From: Scedosporium boydii
Lineage: Eukaryota > Ascomycota > Sordariomycetes > Microascales > Microascaceae
Length of the DNA: 64,000 bases
NCBI GenBank assembly: GCA_002221725.1
Contig: NJFT01000103.1
Location: 1 to 64,000, forward strand
Direction of reading: 5' to 3'
The position numbers and the translations under genes were made by a program. This document shows positions 25,201 to 37,593 of the stretch, in pieces. The first letter of the stretch is position 1; each line of letters opens with the position of its first letter. Below the pieces are notes generated by a model that was given only the letters and a program-made list of their open reading frames with translations, had not been told where the DNA came from and searched no databases.

Positions 25201-26245
25201 TCTCCTTCCACAAGGGTTAGATCGATCGACTGACGAGTCGTCCTGATGCTGAAGTTGTTCTAAGTTTATTATTGATCGCTCGGATTTCCCCCTCAGAAAC
25301 CCTGCACCAGCCATTGCCCGGTCTCTGTCCGCACATCCCAAAGGGTGGTCTTCTTAATAAGGATACGTCCAATGTAGGCCATATGGAAAAGAGCGGCTGT
25401 ATTAACTTCCCGGCGTCTCGCTTACCTCCCAATATACGCCGAGATTATTTCCCGCTTCATTGATGACTGCGATAATGAGCAATAAATTGGCATGCCTCCC
25501 TCCCCGAGAGTGCCAGCACACAGCGTCACGCCGATGGTTTGATCTGTGTGATCCTATCAAAGAACACATAGCATGGATTCTCTGCAGGAGGCTCTATTCA
25601 AAGGCAATCGCCAAAAGCGAGGCTGGCCATACAATACGTATTACTAGGTCCGTGGTCGGCGTCGTTTTCTCCAGCCTAGAGATTTAAACGTATCTGAGTG
25701 TCCCATTCTCGAGATCAAACCACTGTGATGGTGCTTATGAGCTTACTATCACCGAAGTCAGGGCGTGATACATGGCAGCCATCAACCATATCCAACAAAT
25801 AACGAGACCGTCAGAATGGCCCCCGCCCCCAACATCAAAGCCACCTGCAAGGAGCAATCAATCGCTCGCGACAGTGCTCATTGTCCTTGTTGATCACGTG
25901 TCGCTACCCAGCGTCATGGCTGGCCTTGTACACAGGTAAAACCACTTCGTATTAGTAGGTCATACCGAAGGTTTCAGCTGGATCTTGTGTCTGACCCAGG
26001 GATCTTGAACAATGGCGGAGCGGATAGCCCCAGAAATGCACACGCGTGATCGCGTCCTGATCAACGACCCGCTACTAGATTAGAAAGTGCTTATCTACCC
26101 ACCTTTTGACACGAGGTAGAGCAAGATTCGACGCAATCCCGCGATCTTAGCCTCGGGCACCCGGAACACAGTGATGCGTGCGGTTGGGGCTTCTCGGTTT
26201 TTTGCAAGGCTGTCTCCTGGGATGAGGGCAGTGGGGGCCATGGCC

Positions 26246-26272
26246 TTTTTTTTTTTTTTTTTTTTTTTTTTT
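26246..26272 (+). repeat. T27 homopolymer
   Basis: An uninterrupted run of 27 T residues on the plus strand in the gene-poor interval. It could be the poly(A) remnant of a retroposed sequence or simple slippage. No target-site duplication or coding remnant could be seen next to it. Confidence 0.8.
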
Positions 26273-26712
26273 CTGGCACCAAGGTGGCATCAAACAATAC
26301 GAAATAAAAAAGAAAAGAGCTTAAATGAAATCACTTGATAACCACCGGCGAACAAGACCTTGGAGTTGCCATCTGCGTTGCGTGACTCTGCCGCCTAGCA
26401 CAACTCGGCTCCCGCCCAAATCCAACGAAGTGGTGGATGAATGGAGAGCCCCCCCGGGAAACTGGGCTAGGGGCATGGCTACTTCAATGTTCTTAGCCAA
26501 AGATGGTAATGACTGGACCAAAATGACGGAGTGCCTGGGTCTAAATTCCGAAGGGAGGGAGGGGGCGCTAGGCAAGGATTTACGAGTACTCATCCACTGC
26601 GCAACTGGTCCCCATTTTACTTGGATGGGGTTCTGCAGTCTTGGCCGGTCACCAGCCAGGTCACTCGTTTTTCTTCTCGCCAGTGCAAAGAACGAAGTGA
26701 CTCTTCGTCTAC

Positions 26713-26754
26713 GTACTTCGTACCTCCCGCAAAATCGGCAAGTGTACGAAGTAC
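26713..26754. repeat. Inverted pair of GTACTTCGTAC / GTACGAAGTAC
   Basis: Two perfect full-length copies of the recurrent 11-mer in opposite orientation, at 26713-26723 and 26744-26754, separated by 20 bp. Together they could form a larger stem with 11-bp arms. Confidence 0.75.
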
Positions 26755-29700
26755 ATCACAGAACCTTGATCGTACCAAATTAACATCTTGCGCGCATATG
26801 CAGGCCGTTCAAAGTGGGTGTAGTGGCAAGCACGGAACAGCTTCCCCTTCGTCGTGGGTACGAAAGTCTGGGCCCTATTTCTGCCGAATGGTCCAATTCC
26901 CCGTCGTCCCAGCAAGGCGAAACCCCCCCCCCGCGAAGGGACGATATATGTAACCATTCATGTGGCCCGTCACGTTTTTGGTACTTCCCGAGAGATGTGC
27001 TGTGCTGTTGTGCGGTGTGGTGCAGCAGTTGGACTTGAAGACCAGGGTCGGACGATGCACGCCAGCCTGGCTGGTTCGTCTCCGTGTGTCTCTCGGTGCT
27101 TGCCTTTCGCCAAGGTTGACGAAGGATGGGGGACTGGTGGTGTGTAACGCACTTTGGAGTACCCACGTAACTTCCTGTCACGATCATGCGTTGGGTAGTA
27201 TTCCTCCGTCATGGTGGGTTTCTGTTTGATTTGATACGATTTATTTTTCTCCGACTCCCTTCTGGTAATGAACCGTACCGAACTTGGCAAAATGACGAGT
27301 AAAAATTACTCACTCGATAGTATTCCCAGTGCGTGGCAGACTCCTCACATACAATTGATCCATTCCAGCGATGAGGGACGGCATTTTCCCATAGCATGGA
27401 ATGCTAGTCGGCGTTTCTTCGAGTGTTTGTTGTCTTTATATTCGTGCTGTTTTCACCAGGGCTGGAAATTCCCATCGTCTTGTCCTCCATCCCTTTGCGC
27501 AGCATCAAATAAATATTACCAAGTGGCCGAGGGGGCGTCGAACTTAACAGGCTCTGCTATGTTTCATCCCATCATACATACATGCTTTGATGAAAACGGG
27601 TGGAAAGATGGGCGCTGCAGAGTTTCAGGGACCCAGGTTCTGGGAGGGGGCTGGCGGGCGCTCGTCCCCTTCTTTCCCGCGAAGTACAAAATCGACGATG
27701 CGACGGGTAAAATGCCTCAGCGCCGTGGGGAGTTTGCGACTGAAGAGATTTTTTTCTACTTTTAAAGCTGTAAAGAACCAATCGTCATCAAACACCGAGG
27801 TATTAACATTGGATCGCGTTAAGATCCAGGGTCTTCAAATGCTTCTGCACCTCAGTAAAACGGCTCCAGATTGGGCTATCTTGAGTTGGCGTGCAGGTGC
27901 TGGGTACTCCGTAATATTACAGTGTATGTACTTCGTAGGCCGGTATTTATTGGTGTCAACTTGTGTCAAGAGGATAAGAAACTCAAGCCACCCTCCTCAT
28001 CAATGGATTCAGCTTCGGGCCCACCCGCAGCCTGGTCTCCTCCACAAAGTCCCGATCCATCAATTTCCGAGTCCTCGGCGGGACACGTCTCTATCGAAGC
28101 TCAGCCGCCCAGGCAAGTGACCGTAACGGTGAGCACGGGCGCTAGAAAGGAAAGAAGGAAAAGGGAACCAACGATAATGGCGTCGTTCTGAAGGGATTCT
28201 CCCGTGGTTTGGATGGTCAGATATGGATTGGATTGAGGATCATGAGGGCAGCTCGAGTTGTCACTCTTTCATCCGCCTTGGCTTCGTGGTTTACTTAGTG
28301 TACACTAGTCCTTCACAGTCCCCGATGCGAGAATAGGGGCTATTCTGGGCATGGCTCCCTCCGTCAATCCAAGCCCATTCCCAGGCAGGCAAGGACAGGG
28401 ATCTGTGCAGATCGAATCAGAACCGAATCCAATTGCAGGATGCCCCAAACGCAGCGCACCCGGCGTGGACCCTTGCAAGCCCCATAATATCTCGCCATTC
28501 TCATGAGCCGCTGTCGTGTACTTCCCATGAAGCCGGTACGCACGAGTACACGATACTCTAACCAGATTTTACTCTTCCAAACATTTTCCTGCGAGGTACT
28601 TCGCAGATTCTTCGCTCACCCGAGATTGCCATGGAAATGGTCCTGCGAACCCGGGAGAGGAGTGGACGGAACACGGCTTCGTCCTTCGTAGGACCAGTAT
28701 TATTAGTTCTTCGTGTTCCTTACCTACGGCGAAGTGGCTCCTCAGCATCGGACTTAAAACCCCACGCATAAGGCCCTACGAAGTATCTAAGTACGACATT
28801 TTGAGTGCGAAGTACTTCATACTACAAAAGTAGAAAATGGGGGCGGGAAGCCAGGCGTTTTTACCTTCCCGGCAACTGTAGCCAACCGATCCTGCGCCCA
28901 CATTAGCTTGTGGAACAAAACGCTGTTTGGAAGCGTTTTGTGGCCCCATTTCCGGCCTAGACTGAAGTCTTCCTCCCACACATGCCCCATGCAATATCGC
29001 ACAGGCTGCTTCTGAGCCACCTTCAGGAATCGTGTGGAAACAGCGTTGGTTGGTATCGGTCTTCACCAATCCCGTTCACTTTTCGCCCTCTTTATCACCC
29101 TCGCATTGCCACATGTGCCTTGGCAGCGTTGGTGCGCGCAGGAGCAGGAGAGAATGTGCCAACTATGATTGTATCGGTTCAGAGACGCCTGACGGTCAAG
29201 CCACTTGGACAGATCAAGAAATGGACCGCCCTTTTCAGCCCTGGAGGGCTTCTTCTCTTGGAGGGAAGAGGGGGGGTCTCTAGACTCGACTCCAGCTAGC
29301 CTTGAACGATAGATTATGTGGCACAAGCTCACCTCCTCGAAAGCCACTCAAGTCGGTCTGGCCTCGTGCAACATTGCCATGTCATCGCGAGATGTGCTAG
29401 ACCCGTCCGATCGATGAGGTGAAGATGACGAGCTCTGCTAGCTTCACGCGGCGTTAAAAGTAGTGAAGAATAGAATTGAAATCGTCAAAAGTGCTGCCAT
29501 AACAGTGTTTAATGGAAATTAATCTATATTTGATATTTCCACCCTTCCCGAGGCCGGTGATACCTGAGACTGAGACCGAGACAAAAAGCGTGAGAAGCTT
29601 CCTCATTGCGAACTGAGACTCGACATGGAGGCTGAACCGCCTGGTCGCGAAAATCTAATCTCTTTCTTATTGTGCTTGACTTCCCTAAGGAACCATGCCC

Positions 29701-30256
29701 GAATCTCTATGCTTCGCAGTAATGCTTAAGAAGGTCGTTCTTGACGATCTCTACGATCTACGATGCTCTCCGTCCTTGGCAGCAGCAACGTAATGGCACC
29801 ATACCCGTCCTGGTTCCGATGGTACGTAGAGGAAGGCGAACCTAGTCCCACTGGCACGGAAACTATCCATTCAAATGTCAGTTAACGTCATCATCTTCAC
29901 GTCCATAAGAAAGCACAAGAGGATAGGCTAGGAAAATTAACGTAAAGATTGGCGTAAACTTTCATGCGAATTCTAGCTAGTATCCATCATAAATCAACAA
30001 AACGCACCCGAGACGGTAAAATACACCTTATAGTTCTACAAAAACTTGGATGGGGTCATAGTCCTCGCAATCTGCCCGAACTCCAGATCCTCCCCCTCGC
30101 CTCCCAACGTATTAGATATCTGGCCGGCCGACGCATCGCGGCCGTCCAGTCCGATCCCATCCCTTCTCTAATCCCAAATGAAAACACGCTATCAACATTT
30201 AGGCGACGAGCTACTAGCCCATGCCAGAAATATAGGAAATGTGTGTTTTGTGTTGC

Positions 30257-31413
30257 TCAAGCAGAGCTCTTCTCGAGTCCTTCGTTATCAGGCGTATATT
30301 TGGTCTCGCCTAACATCGGTGCGGGCTGCGTGGTCATGGCAGTCTGCGTGCTGGCAGGTGGTTGGGTCTGCACGGTGGGGCCGGTAGGCTCGCGGGGAGG
30401 GGGGGTGGGCTGTGATCGCGCGGCCGTCGCTGCCTGAAGGCGCTGATCAAGCGTCCGGAGAGCTAGAGCTCGTCGCCGCTCGGCCTCCGCCCTCGCGCTA
30501 CCCGGAACGGTTCGCTGCAAAAAGTTGTTGTCGCCCCTCGCTGCTGAAATATCGGCTTGGGTGAATGGCGTGCAGATTCGCAGGGATACCAAGATGTTGA
30601 AGACGGTGTTGGAGAATGAGGCGACCGTGGGCTTGAGAGGGCCGGGGAAGAACTCGGCAAAGGCAAAGGTCTCGCTGGCGTCGCCGCGGAGGGAAGATGG
30701 TTGCGACGAGTCCAGATCGGGGAAGACTCGCTTATAGAATCGCAAATATGTCCAGCTGGCGAGGAAACCATAGATGGCCATGAAGAACGTGGCGCTGGAG
30801 AAGAGAGGCGTCATGGCCAACACTGTCACGATGCTGATGTAAAGGAGGGGGAATCTCGGAACTCGAAGAGAGAGAATGCCACGGAAGAGGGTAACAGTAT
30901 GAGCTGGGACGAGCTGACTGAATGCGACCAAAAGTGCGATCTGGATGGGTGTCGTGCCAGCAATAACAGTAAGCCTGGGAAGTCAAAGAGTTAGCAGAGG
31001 TGAAGAAAGACAAGCAGTGGCAAAGTTCACACTTACGTCCAGCCCTCATTCCCTGTCAGGATGAAGAGGAGGACAAAGGTCGCAAATGACAAAAGGTTCG
31101 GAATCAAGGAAACGACGACGATGAACTTGGCCAGCTCGGCCGAAGACCACGCCCGCTCAAGATAGCGCCCTCCATGGTAGACCGTCAGGGTTGATATCGC
31201 GAGAGTGAAGACGTTGTTCTCCACGAATGTTGTCGTCAGTAGCGTCCAGGGGTAGATGAGAGAGAGCTGTGGCACGAATGTGAGATACGGAATGACGATA
31301 TTCGAGCCGCTCGTCCACTGGCGATAGCGAATAGCTGCATTTAGGAGCGACTGGACAACCAGAACGATGAGTACCACCCGCGTCACCGGCGGAATATTTA
31401 TTCTGGGAGGCAT
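30257..31413 (-). CDS. TMEM115-like (DUF1751) rhomboid-fold Golgi membrane protein
   Basis: Two exons, 31413-31037 and 30974-30257, join across a 62-nt GTAAGT...CAG intron to give 364 residues. The product starts MPPRINIPPVTRVVLIVLV and has about six hydrophobic segments in the first 220 residues. It includes the family-typical YPWTLLTTTFVENNVFTL and YHGGRYLERAWSSAE blocks and, in exon 2, TFFMAIYGFLASWTYLRFYK. These features fit TMEM115/DUF1751, rhomboid-related but non-proteolytic proteins of the Golgi. The serine-protease GxSx motif of active rhomboids is not seen, consistent with a pseudoenzyme. The C-terminal ~120 residues are a cytosolic Pro/Thr/Gln-rich tail. Physiological role in fungi is not established; Golgi location is inferred from the family. 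Confidence 0.88.
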
Positions 31414-34400
31414 TTTGGGGGGCTAGTGGACTGCGCTTTGATAACAAGAAGGCCAGAGATCGTGGGCTCGTTTAGAAAATTGTCGTCTGGTCGAAGCTTG
31501 GGTCCCTTCCCCTGATGGTCGATTGAAGGTGTCCTTACTCCTGATTCAGAATGCCCTCTTCTTTGCGCTGGGCGGAAAAATATCGGGCTGGCTTCGAAAT
31601 GAAACAGTTGAATGAGACCAAGCAAAGTCAGAAGAGCTTACTTAATAGAATCGAGACTCGAGGCTTTGCTGGTCCTGTTGCAATCTTGATTTTCATTGTG
31701 CATGGTTCGTGACGCAAAACGAGTCACGTGATAAACGACTTGGAGGAGCAGGGACCACCAGCCAAAACAAGCATTGACCGGGTACGTCAATCTGTTGATG
31801 TTGTCAAGAAATGGGTCGGCACATGAAGAGGACCCAAAGGAACGAACTAATTTCTGAAATCGGCTTTCGTTTTAAAATGTACTTTCTATTTCTTCACGAA
31901 GTAGACACGGAGGTTATTTTAGGCCGTCGGTTCGGTTCATAAATATATCTAGGTCGAGTCTACGAATTACTCGCTATGATAAAAAGGAGCCTGATCAGGA
32001 ACACCGCCTGGTTGTCATCTAGGACCAAGATCGAGGAGGTGCAGTTTCACATGCACTACCTAATGGCGGGAGGCCACTGAGGTACGCGCTGTCTTTTTCA
32101 CTTGGCTTTGACGAAGTAATGTTCACGAGCCATGAGCGATATTACGACAGTACGAAGTACCTTTACCCCCCTTCGAGCGTTGCCCACATGAGGAAATTTT
32201 CGATGCACCGACGTCCTGTGATACACCAAATTGATTGTTGTGTTGCGTACATTGGAGATCTGTCCTATGAATTTTCCAAGGTGGGCTAATCGACCGGGTT
32301 CCTAGTCAAGTAAGGTCTCCCGTTCCTGACTGGTGGGGCAAGCCCTGTGACAAGGTTGAACAGCGCAATTCGGAAACGCTTCCAAAGGCCAAGCCGAGAT
32401 TTCCCCAACCCACCATGTACATAGTGTATCAATCCCATGTACGAAGTATCCATGGTCAATCGACCAATGAAGAAGGTCACCAAAGATGCCTCAAATTCGC
32501 CCTTTCTTCTTCGCAATCATCTTTCTCTTTCCCCTTTTCGCCCAGGTGACCACGGCCGCCATCTGCGTCTCTTAACAAGGTGTTTCTCCGAGAGGAGACA
32601 GAGCCTTGCCCTTTTATTGATCTGTCTCGGGGCGGGACCAACTGGTCTGTGATTCAGTTGTATTACGAAGTCATGTCCTTGAATGAGCAAAGTCAACGGG
32701 AAGGGGTTCCCGGAAATGGAATAGTTCCACAGTCCCGATTAATTGTGGCTTCTCGCTTCCTTCCACAAAGTTTCCGCATGGTGGGTGGCGAACTGGCATT
32801 GCAGCCGGAGCCAGGACAAGCTGGGGGGATGCAGGGTACTTGTACGTTCCCGACAGTGCTGAGAGTACGAAGTAATCAGGCAGATCAAGCTGCAACGTCC
32901 TGTCCCCTTTCTCTGTTACCCATTACGGTACGTTTCAACAGAGCATCTGTCCTCGTAAGTGAAAAGTACTCCCAAGCGTTTTGTGGACAGTGCGAAGGGG
33001 TCAATAAACAACCTCAAACCAATTCTGGCTATTGGACACCGCAACCCACACACACATCCATCCTCCTTCCCTGTCCTTCTGATGAATCAATGGGCTTATC
33101 GGATTAAAGTAACCCTGGTGTTTCGCCCCCAGATCTCCATCTCGCCGCCTCGCTCTCGCACGAGTCACAAATTTAAGGCGTCCTATCCTCAGCGCCGCGT
33201 CCCGCGTTCTCCATTCGTTCCTGGGCTGGTGCCTTTTCTCGACTTTAACTTGAATTGAGGGGACTCTCCCACAATGGGGCAGACTGCATCTGGTTGCTTG
33301 TGCTGGTACATTACGTCAATCACGACAAGCTGCTGCGAAAATTGCATGTGGTGACCAGGCAGACCAGTGGATAAATCGGCGGTTAGAGACTAGTGTGTGC
33401 AGAGCGTCTTGGTACCATTCCTTATTGTGTACGCACACATCAATCAATGCACATCCTCAAATCTTACTTCGTACTGAGGTACATTCCGCCAATTCAGGTG
33501 TCCTGTGCTTCATCGCCCTGCACCGTGACAGTTATCTCGGCATCATGACAAGGCATCAAAAAGGGATATCGTCATTTCCAACCTAATCGAAGGGCAAGCA
33601 ACTCGAAAAGTGGCAGGGCTGATCTCGGCCATGTAAATCGAAAGGCTTATCCCACGAGGTACGCCTCTTTCCTTTTTGACGAGGCAATGCTCACTCCTCA
33701 CGATGATGGGCGCTTGCCCTTGTGGGCCCTCTATTGTTTTACGAAGGAGACAGCACGAAGTAGATTACGTTCGGGTTTGCAAAGCTATCCGCAACCGATT
33801 CAACCCATTGCCTGGGGATCTGCATTTGCACCACCCCCGAGCCGGACCACATTTGAATACCGCCTTTGACCTTGTGGGTGAAAAAGTACTGCAACTGGGT
33901 GGAGACTCTCTGAGCAAAGGATATTGCCATTACCACATGGTTTAGTCTTGAAGATGAAATCCACACAGTCCTTCGTACATTTAGCTGCGGCAAGAGGAAA
34001 GGGACTAATCTGTACACACGTCAAATGCTCCAACATGGGACACTAGGGAGGGTACGAAGTACTTTGTGCTTCGTGCCTAGCGCACTATAATTGGGGGGTG
34101 CCGGGATGATGGGGCTGGATCTGCTTTACTTTTTTACATGCTGGAGGCAGGCACTAGGAACAAAATCCCCTTCCTTGGTTCTACAAGTATTCATACTTGC
34201 ATGTCTCACCCAAATCGAATCGGTACGTACCATCGAATCCAAAGCACGACCCATGCAAAAGATTTGCGCACGGAGGTGTCTCTCGCTGTCGTTCATCGCC
34301 GTCGCCCATGATCCATCACCCATCAGGCCCATTCACCTCCTTCGAACGAAGCAGGACATCCCAGACACCCAAACACACCTAAACAAACCAGACACCCTGA

Positions 34401-34929
34401 CCCACCCCATCCCTACACCCTTACCTTTACCCCCCATCCACCCTCTCATTGTTCCACGCCGAAGATTCCCTGTCGACCAGTTGCCTAGGTCTACAATATT
34501 ACAATATCCCCTGGAGTGCGTACGGTATATGTGAGTACCTCCCATTTCGTACCACTGGCCTAATCTGGTTTACCACCACAAAAAAAAAAGGCCAGAGGCA
34601 GAAGAGCCAACCTGGGGTATCGGGGCACGAAGTACCTCTGGGAGTACATGAGTACTTCCACATACCACTAGCGCTGGCCTGGGCTGTGGAGTACGAAGTA
34701 CAACCATTCCACCAAAATTCGCCAGTCGCCAATCCATCCGTCCTGTTCTTCACCTCAACTTCTTTTCTCATCAACAACCTCGAAAACGACGCCCTGCCCA
34801 TCTGACGACCCTGGGAAGCCATTCGCGACGCGTGAATTTCCGATCCGACATATTCTAGGCAGTACCCGCCCCTCATCCGCGATCTAGCCAATTTTCGCCC
34901 GCCCGCGAGTGGCCGCGACGCCCGCGACG
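31414..34929. other. 3.5-kb interval between divergent genes
   Basis: This lies between the divergently transcribed TMEM115-like gene (minus) and sif2 (plus), and so holds both promoters. A TCACGTGA site is at 31724-31731, 311 bp upstream of the TMEM115-like start. Copies of the GTACGAAGTAC motif are at 32150-32160, 32439-32448, 32865-32874, 33465-33474, 34052-34062, 34626-34635 and 34691-34701. The stretch 34360-34450 is strongly C-rich on the plus strand. Open frames reach 175 codons (32580-33107) but look random. I see no gene. Confidence 0.5.
31724..31731. promoter_or_regulatory. TCACGTGA palindrome upstream of TMEM115-like gene
   Basis: A perfect Cbf1-class E-box within GAGTCACGTGA, 311 bp upstream of the minus-strand start at 31413. 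It shares its 11-bp core with the site upstream of rpl3. Function is inferred. Confidence 0.45.
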
Positions 34930-37593
34930 ATGAAGGAACTTCTTGACTCGGATCGAGTCAACTTCCTGGTTTGGAGGTTCGTCAAGCCAGTTTCACCCTC
35001 ACCCTTCACCCTCAACCTCGCCCTCACCACCACCCATGGCATCCTCATCCCGACTTGCTTACCATCGGTTGCCCTGCCTGTATCCATTTTACTAACCTTT
35101 TTCTTCTCATCATTGTCTCATCACAGGTATTTATTAGAAGGCAGTATGTAGCTCCACTGTGAAATTGATGAAAGAGGCTCTCTCTCTCTCTCTAATTTTT
35201 AGCCCCCTCCCTTTTTGACATGGTGGAATTGGTATCCCACCCCATGCATGTTCATGCTCTAATGTTCAACCTTTTTTTCCCCCTTCCACACAGATTATCG
35301 AGAGACAGCAGCAAAATTCCAGAAGGAGTGGCACATCAAAGAGCCCCATCGGCATTTTGATTTCGCCCCTCACGTCCAGAGCCATGCGTTGGTATCTGTA
35401 ATCAATCGGGGGCTTCTTTACAACTCCCTAGAGAGGGAGGTTTCCCAAAAACAGGTACGTGCCATTCTCTCTCTGATTCATGCATATTGTCTTCGAACTC
35501 GCAGCACACCCAACCCAACCCTTGCACACAAAGTCGTGAGGCGTAAGGCCTAGAGGAATCGCTCATTAGCTCTCACTTCACACCCACGCGACAATGCAAT
35601 TGCTTTCGCAGCAGCCCCTATCAATTTTCATTTCCCCCCAAAATTTCCCCCCTCGCTCTTTGCTCTCTATATTTTATCAGTCATAGGCTGCTAAGCTCTG
35701 AGAGAGCGCAAATTTACTGACAACAATTGCCTCACGGTATCAGCTGCCGCAGGGTGTTGCCGCCAACTCTGAAGAGCGACCGTTTGGTGTGTTTGGACCC
35801 TTGGTAGTACAGCCGCCTCGGAAGATAGAGGACGACGAGTCGGAGGATGCGGATGGAGATGCGGATGATGATGGCATCTTGGACGAGCAAGATAGAGTAT
35901 CTCGGAAACGCCAGATTGACCCGCGACTGCAGCATCAAGCAGAACAATGGAACGGCTCACCGTTGAAAAAACCGCGCCTAAGCAATGGCTACGAAAATCG
36001 GATGGACGTGGACTCCGCCACCACACCTTTGGACATTGGTGTTGATTCGAATGGTCCGGGCGACAACCACGCCTACCCTTCACCAATGGAAGGCGAGCCA
36101 GCTCCCACTCCAGTTCCCCGAACAGACGGTCCCGACCAAGGCACTCAAGTCGAAAAAGTCCACGAGTTGGCCACCCAGACGACTTTTCTACGATTAACCG
36201 CTGGAGATTCGGCACCAGGACACACCAACGGCACGGGCGAAAATGCCCCCATTTTGTTGCACTGCGAGTGGAACCCCAAGGACCCGTCCAGCCTGGCGGC
36301 TGCTGGAACAGATGCGCTAGCCCGTGTTTGGACCATTACTCGTGCGACAACTGGCTCTCTGCCGAACGGTGACAGCAGTGCCTCCGGTCACGTGAGTACC
36401 GTAAACCAGCCGTTTCACACCCTCATCGACGACGAGACGCCTGGCAACGCCAACGTGACGGCGCTCGCCTGGAACTGGGACGGAACGGCAATTGCGGTCG
36501 CTACCGACCATGGAAACAAGGCGAGGATTAACATTTGGGGTCCCGACGGAACACATCTCCAGAGGTTCGAGGTCGCAGAGCCACCCATCATAAAGCTGCG
36601 CTGGAACCCCAGTGACGCTGCCCTGCTCGCGATTTCGGTCGATAACGGAGGAATGCTGGTGACCGTATACCCTTCGGCGACATCTAATACGTTGTCGCAC
36701 TTTATTCGAGGACATGATTTCAACAGCTGGCCCCTAGATGCCGCATGGATTAACGAGACCGACTTCCTGCTGTGCGGTGGGGATATCTTCCAGGCCCTTC
36801 ATTGCACCGATACTTCGATTGTCCTTGCGAGGAATTTCGAGCTCAAGCCGGACGACAATTTCACTCAGGTCCTGTTCGACTGGCGTTCCAAGCTCGTGGC
36901 GACGTCAAGCGACAAGGGCATCATTGATGTACGCGTTCTTTTTCCCCCTTCCTTTTGCCTCTCTCCTTTCCTCTTCGTATTTGATGTTTTCTTGCTAACG
37001 GGGAATTGTAGTTATGGGATGAGGCGGGCCAGCGCCGATCGATATCGGCCCATTCCGGAGCTATCACAGCCATGCAGTGGCAACCGCTCCAAACGAACCC
37101 TCCCGACGACGAGCGACTTATTGCGTCCGGCGGCGACGATTGTGCAATCTTAATATGGAACGCGCGCATGCCCGACACTAAAGCCAAGTGCTTCCTTACG
37201 ATGGAATCTCCGATTGTCGCTCTTGCCTTCACGCCAGATGGGGCCTTTATTGCTGGAGCCACGGCGACCCGCGTTCTCATCTGGAAGGTTGGCGACCATG
37301 CCATCCCTAGAGCCAGCTGGAGCCGCGCACCACATCCCGGCTGGCTAAGCCCTCGGGCGAGTGCAGAGACCGATGAAGAAGATGTGCATTGCCTATGCTG
37401 GGATGCGACAGGACAAAAACTGGCCTATGGTGCCAATAGCAGAGTAAGTATTATTATTATACCTATACCATGATGACCGGGCGATGCCTATCGCTACTTT
37501 TATGTCATCTATAACTCAATGGGTCAATTCATTGTCCTGGTTCCTTGCTAACTAATGGCTCTTTCCCAGCTCGCTGTGATCGATTTCCGGTAG
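34930..37593 (+). CDS. sif2: Sif2/TBL1 LisH-WD40 protein, Set3 histone deacetylase complex
   Basis: Sif2 (TBL1/TBLR1 in animals) is the WD40 scaffold of the Set3C/NCoR-type deacetylase complex in the nucleus. Six exons join in frame: 34930-34976, 35127-35143 (only 17 nt), 35294-35454, 35744-36928, 37012-37443 and 37570-37593, giving 621 residues. The N-terminus is a LisH domain (ELLDSDRVNFLVWRYLLEG then NYRETAAKFQKEW). A serine/acid-rich linker with a basic patch (PLKKPRLSNG) follows, then WD40 repeats from about residue 225, with TDALARVWTI, WDGTAIAVATDHG and SGGDDCAILIWNA-like units. The gene ends in a 24-nt exon encoding LAVIDFR. Introns 1 and 2 are both 150 nt, and intron 4 has a GCTAAC branch point. 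The micro-exon is needed to complete the LisH helix, which supports the model. Confidence 0.93.

Larger units (their letters stand above)
21212..30256. other. 9-kb gene-poor interval
   Basis: I find no gene I can defend here. Open frames up to ~165-177 codons exist on both strands but overlap each other and show no domain, splice structure or consistent composition. The left 0.5 kb is the 5' untranslated/promoter region of ssn6; a possible leader intron spans about 21217-21555 with a GTAAGT donor and TTTAG acceptor. The right end is the 3' side of the TMEM115-like gene. The interval carries many copies of a GTACTTCGTA/TACGAAGTAC motif, a T27 run at 26246-26272, and a 62-codon Pro/Ser-rich frame at 28003-28191 (MDSASGPPAAW...) that could be an isolated exon. 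No transposase or reverse-transcriptase motif is visible, and the sequence is not AT-rich as RIP-damaged repeats would be. Confidence 0.5.

Noticed and set aside
27268..27765. 165-codon plus-strand frame in the gene-poor interval
   Set aside because: Composition is irregular, no domain or homolog is recognised, and it overlaps other frames on both strands.
32580..33107. 175-codon plus-strand frame
   Set aside because: It lacks an ATG at its 5' end, contains a copy of the intergenic 11-mer motif, and has no recognisable domain.
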